Of a stretch of 35,614 nt of DNA, positions 1 to 6,407 are shown one piece after another. This DNA is from a virus. Numbering within the stretch: position 1 is the stretch's first letter; every line of letters starts with the position of its first letter. The notes below the pieces were generated by a model. The model saw nothing but the letters and a program-made list of their open reading frames with translations. It did not search any database and was not told where the DNA came from. Where the stretch lies: positions 1-35,614 of the IMG/VR virus record IMGVR_UViG_3300033571_016909; one strand, written 5' to 3'. The position numbers were made by a program, and so were the translations under genes.

Positions 1-426
1 CTTAAACAAGAAGGTATTGAAATAGATGATGCACAGAAGAAGAAGTTTGTAGAGCTTGTAAAAGCTAACTTCCCGGATCTTCGCAAGGCTATTAACGAGA
101 TTCAGAAGAATTGTATTAATGGATCGTTAGCTATTACTGCTATTAATGTAGATAATTCCTTACTTAACGCAATTTATACAGCTATTGAGCAGAAGGATGT
201 TATTTCACTTAGAAAGCACCTTATCGAGAATGAGAATTCGTTCTATGGTGATTATGATACACTAATGCGCGATTATCTTAACTATCTATATAATCAACCA
301 GTACAAGATCTTAAAAAGAAAGAGATGATCGCTGTTATTGCTGATCATTTATACAAGTCTGCATTCGTTTTAGACAAAGAAATTAACTGCTTTGCTTGTT
401 GGATTAGCCTCGAAAGAGTATCTTAG
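1..426 (+). CDS. 44: Clamp-loader small subunit gp44, C-terminal part (5' truncated by window edge)
   Basis: The reading frame is open from base 1 to a TAG at 424-426 and gives 141 residues with no start in the window. The residues LRKAINEIQKNCINGSL and the helical stretch after them match the C-terminal collar region of T4 gp44, where an FPDFRK/LRK segment precedes the oligomerisation helices. Gp44 is the AAA+ ATPase that, with gp62, loads the gp45 sliding clamp onto primer-template DNA. The AAA+ ATPase motifs would lie upstream of the window. The gene ends tail to tail with the next minus-strand gene and shares 4 bases with it. Identification rests on recall of the family, not on an alignment. 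Confidence 0.85.
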   Translation, partial: LKQEGIEIDDAQKKKFVELVKANFPDLRKAINEIQKNCINGSLAITAINVDNSLLNAIYTAIEQKDVISLRKHLIENENSFYGDYDTLMRDYLNYLYNQPVQDLKKKEMIAVIADHLYKSAFVLDKEINCFACWISLERVS

Positions 427-1004
427 GCTTTAGCTAGATCCTTGAGATACTCGTGGGTGTATGAAGTAACGGCAGGTGAAGGAGTCGCTTGAACTGAAGG
501 AAGTACTGTATTATCCTTAGCAAGCGATCTTTCAGTATCCATATAAGCTCCGGTACCTCTATCTGTCTTATTAGCTACATTATCCATCTTTTCTAGCTCC
601 TCAGGCTTAATATTTACCTTATTCTTGCGTACTACTTCATCAGGAATCGGAGGTAGGTTAGGGTAGATATCAAGCGGCTGACCCATCTCAGGTGAGATGT
701 TAATATAATTTGTATATCTACCACCGCCTGTATCAAGGGCTAGTGTGAGCTCAACATCGCTAGATGATGTTTGTGGATTCCCCGGATATCTAGGAGAAGT
801 AGTATCTTTGATACCCACAACTCTAACATTAAGACCTGTTTCGATCATTTGATCGATCATATCTTTAACGTTTTGCCCTAATTTTTTGTAACAGTCAAGA
901 GTCTTAAAATTATCGTTAAATTTAAAAACATCACCAACGAGGAATCCACCGCGTTGAAATCTACTAAGGTATGCCTCTACCAGTGTAAGATACTTTTTAG
1001 CCAT
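423..1004 (-). CDS. Conserved T4-like phage protein, probable virion component
   Basis: A 193-residue protein beginning MAKKYLTLVEAYLSRFQRGG. A longer reading from the ATG at 1025 is possible. I prefer 1004 because a perfect TATAAATA box ends 5 nt before it, the same spacing as at the other late genes, and because the 1025 codon lies inside the divergent promoter. It has no signal peptide or membrane segment. The C-terminal third is Pro/Thr/Ser-rich and looks flexible. I recall similar proteins (N-terminal ...GDVFKF..., middle GGGRY..., then KVNIKPE) as conserved hypotheticals in marine T4-like phages, but know no function. The late-type promoter argues for a structural or morphogenesis role. 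Confidence 0.7.
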   Translation of the reverse strand: MAKKYLTLVEAYLSRFQRGGFLVGDVFKFNDNFKTLDCYKKLGQNVKDMIDQMIETGLNVRVVGIKDTTSPRYPGNPQTSSSDVELTLALDTGGGRYTNYINISPEMGQPLDIYPNLPPIPDEVVRKNKVNIKPEELEKMDNVANKTDRGTGAYMDTERSLAKDNTVLPSVQATPSPAVTSYTHEYLKDLAKA

Positions 1005-1009
1005 ACTAT

Positions 1010-1017
1010 TATTTATA
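1010..1017 (-). promoter_or_regulatory. T4-type late promoter box TATAAATA
   Basis: Perfect TATAAATA on the minus strand, ending 5 nt (atagt) before the ATG at 1004. It decides the start of that gene. Confidence 0.8.
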
Positions 1018-1022
1018 CCGAA

Positions 1023-1030
1023 CATAAATA
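1023..1030 (+). promoter_or_regulatory. T4-type late promoter box CATAAATA
   Basis: CATAAATA ends 5 nt (attat) before the ATG at 1036. It is divergent from, and only 5 bp away from, the minus-strand box at 1010-1017. Confidence 0.8.
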
Positions 1031-1035
1031 ATTAT

Positions 1036-1305
1036 ATGGAATTTGATTTGTTAGTTGAAGAAATTCTTTTAGAAAAGTCTGCTAGATGCACCAAGGTAAC
1101 AGGCCAGCAATCATCTACTAGATCAGATAAAAAATACATGAGATGTGTAAAAACAAAGACTGGCTATAAGCGAGTGCATTATGGCGATCCTAATCTTAGG
1201 ATTAAAAAATCTAATCCAAAACGCCGCAAATCATTTAGAGCTCGACACAAATGCTCTACCGCAAAGCCGGGAACGGCTAGATATTTTTCATGTAAAAACT
1301 GGTAA
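1036..1305 (+). CDS. Small basic Cys-containing protein with N-terminal capsid-targeting-like motif
   Basis: An 89-residue, strongly basic protein. Residues 2-13 (EFDLLVEEILLE) form an acidic amphipathic segment ending in LLE, a match to the (I/L)xE consensus of the T4 gp21 prohead protease. The rest is rich in Lys/Arg with Cys at about residues 18, 37, 73 and 86, and ends RARHKCSTAKPG...RYFSCKNW. That tail recurs, as I recall, in marine phages and some large DNA viruses. It is the first gene of a late operon that runs into gp25 and gp6. I infer a packaged DNA-binding or head-internal protein whose N terminus is removed on maturation. Function is not established. Confidence 0.75.
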   Translation: MEFDLLVEEILLEKSARCTKVTGQQSSTRSDKKYMRCVKTKTGYKRVHYGDPNLRIKKSNPKRRKSFRARHKCSTAKPGTARYFSCKNW

Positions 1306-1306
1306 T

Positions 1307-1549
1307 ATGACACAAGTAGAACTTTTAGAAAATCTTAGAGACTGGTTTAAGCCTCACACAGATAAAAAAGGTAAAAAGTTTCGTGGTTGGATAAACTGCA
1401 AAACTGGAGGGCCTTGCGGGAGAGCTGATACTTCTAAGGGCTCATACCCTGCTTGTCGCCCTACTAAAGCGCAGTGTAAAAAAATAAAAGGAAAAATGTA
1501 TACTAAAAAAAGCTCAAAAAGAGTTTCATGGAAGGGAAAAAAAGACTAA
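1307..1549 (+). CDS. Small basic Cys-rich protein, DUF5872-like
   Basis: 80 residues. The start at 1307 is chosen because it follows the previous stop as TAATATG, the same junction used by the next two genes. A longer in-frame reading from 1181 would overlap the previous gene by 125 bases. It has about 23 Lys/Arg against 6 Asp/Glu. The segment GWINCKTGGPCGR...YPACRPTKAQCKK, with four regularly spaced Cys, and the ending SKRVSWKGKK resemble the DUF5872 domain known mostly from viruses, by recall. An early LLE (residues 6-8) could be a prohead-protease site. Probable metal- and/or nucleic-acid-binding virion protein; function unknown. Confidence 0.75.
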   Translation: MTQVELLENLRDWFKPHTDKKGKKFRGWINCKTGGPCGRADTSKGSYPACRPTKAQCKKIKGKMYTKKSSKRVSWKGKKD

Positions 1550-1550
1550 T

Positions 1551-1727
1551 ATGAACGAGTTTAATAATATGTATAAATTAATTTTAGAGAAATATACTAA
1601 AAGACGTAAGTCATCTCTAAGAAAGAAGTGCCAATCCAAAGCTAAGGCTAAATATGATGTATGGCCTAGTGCCTATGCGTCTGGATATGTACAAAAGTGT
1701 GTAAAGCGTAAAGGAAAGATAAAATAA
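1551..1727 (+). CDS. Very small basic protein with capsid-targeting-like N terminus
   Basis: 58 residues, too short for most gene-length cut-offs. Start follows the upstream stop as TAATATG and the gene ends with the same TAATATG into the next one, so it is embedded in a coupled series. Residues 3-13 (EFNNMYKLILE) form an amphipathic helix ending in ILE, matching (I/L)xE. After it come a basic stretch (KRRKSSLRKK) and a motif YDVWPSAYASGYVQKC, which I recall from other marine viruses including large eukaryotic ones. Its composition and position suggest a head-internal, DNA-binding protein. Function is not known. Confidence 0.7.
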   Translation: MNEFNNMYKLILEKYTKRRKSSLRKKCQSKAKAKYDVWPSAYASGYVQKCVKRKGKIK

Positions 1728-1728
1728 T

Positions 1729-1896
1729 ATGCCCTATATACGAAAAGGTAAATGCGTTTATAGAAGAGATACTGGTAAAAAGGTAGGCTGTTCTAATAGC
1801 GTGTCTAGAGCTAAAAAATACCTCAAGAAACTTTATATGGTAGAGAGCAACTTCAATAAAACCTTTAACCTAATAATCGAGCGTTATGGCAATTAA
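1729..1896 (+). CDS. Very small basic protein with C-terminal (I/L)xE motif
   Basis: 55 residues beginning MPYIRKGKCVYRRDTGKKVG. The first 35 residues are basic with two Cys. The last 15 (residues 41-55) read NFNKTFNLIIERYGN and contain an F-x-x-x-F-x-x-I-I-E pattern like the N-terminal motifs of the two related genes upstream, but here at the C terminus. It starts one base after the upstream stop and its last 11 bases overlap the start of gp25 (ATGGCAATTAA), so it is translationally coupled on both sides. Likely another packaged basic protein. The tag position is an inference worth testing. Confidence 0.65.
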   Translation: MPYIRKGKCVYRRDTGKKVGCSNSVSRAKKYLKKLYMVESNFNKTFNLIIERYGN

Positions 1897-2371
1897 ATTA
1901 AACGTAATTAAACCTACCACAGCGGTCGAAACTGCATTGCAGCAGGGGTATCTATATAAAGATATAGATTTTGATTTACAATACGGTTATAGTACTAATA
2001 AACAACTGTACTCTAATAGAGAAAAGAAAGACTTAGCAGCTTTATACGATGTCAATTCAGTTATAAACTCTTTAAAGAATATTCTCACCACATCACCAGG
2101 CGAAAAGCTATTAAATCCTGAATTTGGACTCGACTTGAGAGACTATTTATTTGAATCGGTAACGGAGACCAAGGGATACTTTATTGGTGAAGAAATATTT
2201 ACTGGCTTACCTCTTCAGGAGGAAAGAATAGAAATTAATTACATTGAAGTAATAGTTAATGCTGAAGAGCAGGAATATACTATTAACTTAGATATAGGCA
2301 TACCATCTCTAAATATACCTAGTATAACATTGAATGGTGTATTAAATAATGATGGATACGTCTTTGTATAA
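1886..2371 (+). CDS. 25: Baseplate wedge protein gp25 (gpW/gp25 family)
   Basis: 161 residues, compared with about 132 in T4. The central segment around residues 52-90 (YDVNSVINSLKNILTTSPGE, then LLNPEFGLDLRDYLFE) is the signature of the gpW/gp25 family. In T4, gp25 joins the gp6 ring of the baseplate wedge and helps nucleate the sheath. The N-terminal 45 residues are longer than in T4. It overlaps the preceding small gene by 11 bases. The gp6 start (TAATG) overlaps its stop by one base, the usual 25-6 adjacency of T4-like phages. Confidence 0.9.
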   Translation: MAIKLNVIKPTTAVETALQQGYLYKDIDFDLQYGYSTNKQLYSNREKKDLAALYDVNSVINSLKNILTTSPGEKLLNPEFGLDLRDYLFESVTETKGYFIGEEIFTGLPLQEERIEINYIEVIVNAEEQEYTINLDIGIPSLNIPSITLNGVLNNDGYVFV

Positions 2372-4182
2372 TGAATATTAAAAACTTTACAGAATATAGC
2401 CTACCTAGAGATGCATACACGACCTTTGATGCTACGACATTAAAGGATCTAATTATAGCTCGCTTAGGTGAGAGCGAAGTATTTAGAGATCAAGTATATG
2501 AAGGCTCTAATATTAACGCGTTTATAGATGTGGTAGCTTACATGTATCATGTGCTCTTATTCTATTTAAATACTACTTCCTCCGAATCTACATTTACTAC
2601 AGCATCCTTGTATGAAAACATGAACAAGATTGTTAGTAATATCGGATATAAGCCGGTAGGTAAGCAAACATCTCTAGCAGTAATGTCTTTATCAGGTAAC
2701 GCGTCTATGACAGCAGGCGTCTACACTCTACCAAGATTCTCTTCTATAAACGCCGGAGGACAAACATTTGTAATTACTAGAGATGTTAATTTTGAAAAGA
2801 CTACTACAGGTGCACCGGAAAAATTATTCGTGGATAACAGCTTTGCATATCAGGGAAGTATTACAGAATATCCTACCTATACAGCAACAGGCGAAACCTT
2901 TGAGGTGGTAACTATAGTAGATAATTCACCTATCAGCAATAGTACTACATTTGTTTCAGATAACTCCTTTTCGTTATTCGTATATGACACCGCAACACAG
3001 CTCTGGTCAGAGTGGCAAGAAACTGCTTCTCTATTTTTAGAAGATGGATCAGCAAAGAGATACGAAAAGAGACTTAACGAGAACGGTAATTACGAGTTTA
3101 AATTCGGTAACGATATTAACGGATTAAAGCTTAAAGTTAATGACCGTGTACAAATCTACTACGTAACATCTAACGGTACTAATGGCGTGGTTGGAGCAAA
3201 TTTAATGGCAGGAAATCAATTTTCCTTTTACAACTCTATCACATTTAATTCTATTGCTAGTAACATATACAATAGTTCTGTTACATTACTGCCAATATCG
3301 CAACTACCTAACTTGATAGCAAACAATCCAAATGCATCTTCCCCTATATCTGATGCAGAAACGGTAGATGATATAAGAAAAAATGCTCCTAAGCTATTTG
3401 CTTCCCAGAATAGACTGGTTACAGGAGACGATTATAGAGACTTTGTAGAAAGAAATTACAATATAGTTGTTAAGAGTGTTAGTGTTTTAGATAATACCCA
3501 GTATACGTCTAGATTCTTAAAATATTTCTACACTATAGGGTTGAATAAGCCTAACAACGATACGAGAGTTCTGTTCAATCAGGTTGCATTTTCAAATTCA
3601 ACCTCTTTTAACAATGTCTATTTGTTTTGCGTACCCAAAACAGCAACTATAATTAACGAAACACTTCCCAACTATTTAAATTCAGCTCAAAAGCAACTGA
3701 TTATAAACCAATGTAGTAATAAAAAAGATATAACACATAACGTTGTATGTGTGGATCCAATTTATAAAGCATTTGATATTGGACTACAACAGGTAGGTGA
3801 AGATTCTTGTATAGACTTAAGAGATAAAACAGCTTTAGTTATTAAAAAGTTCAATAACTCTAATATAAGTAACGAAAGAATTACAGATAGAGTTGTTAGT
3901 GCAATAAAGAATTATTTTGATAAAGTTCAATTAGGTCAGATTATAGATTTAGGTGAGCTTAGCAATAATATAAAGAGCTTAGATGGAGTCAAGGACATAG
4001 CAACCAGACGAACAGATAGCAACTTTACAGTACCAAAATTAAATATGGTTTTGTGGAATCCTATATATGAAGAAGATGACGTTGTATTTACTTCACAAAA
4101 TTATACTCTTGAGGCTTTTCAATACGCATTCTTCTACGAAATAAGCAAACTTAGACAGAAAATTATAGTAGAAAATGAGTGA
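2371..4182 (+). CDS. 6: Baseplate wedge protein gp6 (baseplate J-like)
   Basis: 603 residues against about 660 in T4. The segment near residues 325-360 (SDAETVDDIRKNAPKLFASQ followed by RLVTGDDYRDFV) is the hallmark of gp6 and baseplate-J proteins. The C-terminal part holds the expected alpha/beta core with LGQIIDLGELSNNIKSLDGV. In T4, gp6 dimers form the iris-like ring of the baseplate that changes size on sheath contraction. It starts on the gp25 stop codon and overlaps the next gene by 8 bases (ATGAGTGA), so it is part of the late operon from 1023. Confidence 0.9.
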   Translation: MNIKNFTEYSLPRDAYTTFDATTLKDLIIARLGESEVFRDQVYEGSNINAFIDVVAYMYHVLLFYLNTTSSESTFTTASLYENMNKIVSNIGYKPVGKQTSLAVMSLSGNASMTAGVYTLPRFSSINAGGQTFVITRDVNFEKTTTGAPEKLFVDNSFAYQGSITEYPTYTATGETFEVVTIVDNSPISNSTTFVSDNSFSLFVYDTATQLWSEWQETASLFLEDGSAKRYEKRLNENGNYEFKFGNDINGLKLKVNDRVQIYYVTSNGTNGVVGANLMAGNQFSFYNSITFNSIASNIYNSSVTLLPISQLPNLIANNPNASSPISDAETVDDIRKNAPKLFASQNRLVTGDDYRDFVERNYNIVVKSVSVLDNTQYTSRFLKYFYTIGLNKPNNDTRVLFNQVAFSNSTSFNNVYLFCVPKTATIINETLPNYLNSAQKQLIINQCSNKKDITHNVVCVDPIYKAFDIGLQQVGEDSCIDLRDKTALVIKKFNNSNISNERITDRVVSAIKNYFDKVQLGQIIDLGELSNNIKSLDGVKDIATRRTDSNFTVPKLNMVLWNPIYEEDDVVFTSQNYTLEAFQYAFFYEISKLRQKIIVENE

Positions 4183-6382
4183 TATTAACACAGTATACAG
4201 TTATTTTGATACCTACAACTATACAGGTACTCTTGCCGCTAGTAGTTACGCACTGCCCTTTACCCCTTTTAGCTTTAGACCTAGATTAAATCTTCTATCA
4301 ACCTCTACAGGTACGGGTATTATTCCGGTCTCACAGAACACACTCTCAAGAAAAAGGATAGTTTGGGACCTCGGTGACGGGACTACAGTTGAAGCGGTGA
4401 CAGCTACACATGCATATAAAGAGCCAGGTAGGTATAAAGTAACCTGTTATCTTTACGATCGTGATGGTGAGGGATACTATGATACCTTCTATCAACAAGT
4501 AAATGTGTATAACTACTTACAAGATACACTATCTCTATCAGCGTCTAACACTACAAATACTTTCTTAACAGCAGGTAAATATATAAGACCTATTCTAGTA
4601 ACGAGATCTACATCTTGGCAGTACTATGAAATTCCTTATACACCAGACGAGCAAAGCGATAATTTTTTCACTCCCCCGATAAAGAATAAGCCGGTTTCTG
4701 AGGAATCAATTACTACAAAAGTAGCTTCTCATAAATTTAATATTGACAAGCCTGTAAGTATTATCACATATGTCTCAGGAGCGAGTGCAGTAAATTATTT
4801 TGATAGCGGGCTTAGTACTACCCACTACGGTCATCTATATCCCTACTCATCTACCTTTATACAAAATGTAGGAGATAGTGGAAACACAGAGTTTTTAGAA
4901 GTCTCATCATTTACTACTACATCAACTCCTATTTATATAAAGCTAGTAGGTACGCAGATAGTAAGAACTACTAGTGGAGATGCAGATTCCTTTTTCTGTG
5001 GTACGACAGGATCAAGACTATTATATTATAAGGATGATTTTCCATCACTGGCAGCTAATGTGCTTCTAGGCATTGATGCTAGCGAATTAAAACCCTATTC
5101 AAATACCAATACTATAGGCTATAAGACTACAACAGCTAAAAATCGCAGCTACGCAAAATTATCTATAACTTCTAATGGTTTAGACAGTGAAGGAACCTTA
5201 CCTAACCTGTTTCCGATAGATAAAAATAAGTTTGCTGAAAGCAGAATAGGTATCGTTATTAAGGTTAAAGACTCGGAAAACTTTACAGTAAAAGATATAC
5301 CTCTAATAAAGTACCCTGATGATTTTGTAGAATTTAAGTTAACTAACGGCAGTACTCAGTACAGTTTCGATATTTTTTCAGATTTCGGTACTCTGTCTTC
5401 CCTGGATAAAGGTGGTTTTTGGAAGGGATACATTATACCACATACAAATGTACTCGCAGAGAATGTTTATCTATCAGCATCGGTCAACATTCAAGGATCG
5501 CCTGTAAAGGGAACATCTAACACCTTTAATATATACCCATCAGGTGGGTATTATAATATAGCTAAAAAAGGAGAGGATATTGATTTTAAAGAAATATTTA
5601 AAGAGATAGCAATACAACCTTTATTTTTAGATAAAACCGTTCTATTTAATGATTTTCTCGGTACAATATTTGGTGACATAGAATCTATACAAGATTCTAT
5701 AGGAAAAGTCACCTATGAAAAAATTAAGAACTTTGTAGATAATAACTCGGTGTTAGATTATAGTAATATAGATCAGCTTCTATCAATATTTAAAACCTTT
5801 GATTTAAACGATCCAAAATATAGCAGTAATAACTTCAACACGCCTAAAGAACTAAAAAGGTTAATTGACTTACTATCGATAAATCACTCACGGTTGTTCG
5901 GAACACAAAATAAATTTAAAGAAAACTTTAAGAGCTTCGGGTACTTAAACAATCCTCTATACGGAAAAAACCTAGGCGAGGAAGTGACTATTAGTCACAT
6001 TATCACGGCGGGTCAAGATCTAGTTGCTTTTGAAAAATTTAGTGGTGAGTACAAGTACTTAAACTCATACTTACCTCTATGTGCATCATATATTACTTTA
6101 TTATCGAATAATAGATACTATCTTTCAAGCTATAACAGTTCTTGGGGTTGGAATCTAGTAATTCCGCAAAGTGGTGGTGATGTCTTATCTACTTACTATC
6201 TATTTTACAAATACGATCCAGGTATAGACGGTACTATAGAAAATAGTATAATAAATTTTGAAGATTCTAATACAACTCTGAGTTTTAATAACTCGTCTTA
6301 TGAAGCTTGGTCACAAGAAAGCGGTATAATTTCTAATATAGTAGCTCAAAAGCTATATAGTAAGCTAAATTTGTTTGTGTGA
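4175..6382 (+). CDS. Large baseplate/tail structural protein with N-terminal PKD-like domain
   Basis: 735 residues. Residues about 60-108 form a PKD-type beta-sandwich: VWDLGDGTTVE, then THAYKEPGRYKVTCYLYD. The remainder is Tyr/Ser/Asn-rich beta structure typical of baseplate and tail proteins, with a helical section around residues 470-580 (FKEIFKEIAIQPLFLDKTVL...). It sits where gp7 lies in T4, immediately after gp6, but I do not recognise gp7 itself. It is coupled to gp6 by an 8-base overlap and is the last gene before the next late promoter. Probable structural protein of the baseplate periphery; exact role unknown. Confidence 0.7.
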   Translation: MSDINTVYSYFDTYNYTGTLAASSYALPFTPFSFRPRLNLLSTSTGTGIIPVSQNTLSRKRIVWDLGDGTTVEAVTATHAYKEPGRYKVTCYLYDRDGEGYYDTFYQQVNVYNYLQDTLSLSASNTTNTFLTAGKYIRPILVTRSTSWQYYEIPYTPDEQSDNFFTPPIKNKPVSEESITTKVASHKFNIDKPVSIITYVSGASAVNYFDSGLSTTHYGHLYPYSSTFIQNVGDSGNTEFLEVSSFTTTSTPIYIKLVGTQIVRTTSGDADSFFCGTTGSRLLYYKDDFPSLAANVLLGIDASELKPYSNTNTIGYKTTTAKNRSYAKLSITSNGLDSEGTLPNLFPIDKNKFAESRIGIVIKVKDSENFTVKDIPLIKYPDDFVEFKLTNGSTQYSFDIFSDFGTLSSLDKGGFWKGYIIPHTNVLAENVYLSASVNIQGSPVKGTSNTFNIYPSGGYYNIAKKGEDIDFKEIFKEIAIQPLFLDKTVLFNDFLGTIFGDIESIQDSIGKVTYEKIKNFVDNNSVLDYSNIDQLLSIFKTFDLNDPKYSSNNFNTPKELKRLIDLLSINHSRLFGTQNKFKENFKSFGYLNNPLYGKNLGEEVTISHIITAGQDLVAFEKFSGEYKYLNSYLPLCASYITLLSNNRYYLSSYNSSWGWNLVIPQSGGDVLSTYYLFYKYDPGIDGTIENSIINFEDSNTTLSFNNSSYEAWSQESGIISNIVAQKLYSKLNLFV

Positions 6383-6393
6383 TAGTTTCAGCA

Positions 6394-6401
6394 AATAAAT
6401 A
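6394..6401 (+). promoter_or_regulatory. T4-type late promoter box AATAAATA
   Basis: AATAAATA in the 25-bp gap after the 735-residue protein. It ends 6 nt (tatagg) before the ATG at 6408. The AGG touching the ATG is too close to act as a Shine-Dalgarno sequence. Confidence 0.75.
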
Positions 6402-6407
6402 TATAGG

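Noticed and set aside
416-452. GAGTATC/GATACTC inverted repeat at the gp44 convergent junction
   Set aside because: Only 7 bp with a 23-nt loop and no T run; too weak to call a terminator.
1181-1306. Upstream extension of the 80-residue protein to an ATG at 1181
   Set aside because: It would overlap the 89-residue gene by 125 bases. The TAATATG junction at 1303-1309 matches the next two genes, so 1307 is preferred.
4930-4937. TATAAATA on the minus strand inside the 735-residue gene
   Set aside because: Antisense to a long real gene with no minus-strand gene after it.
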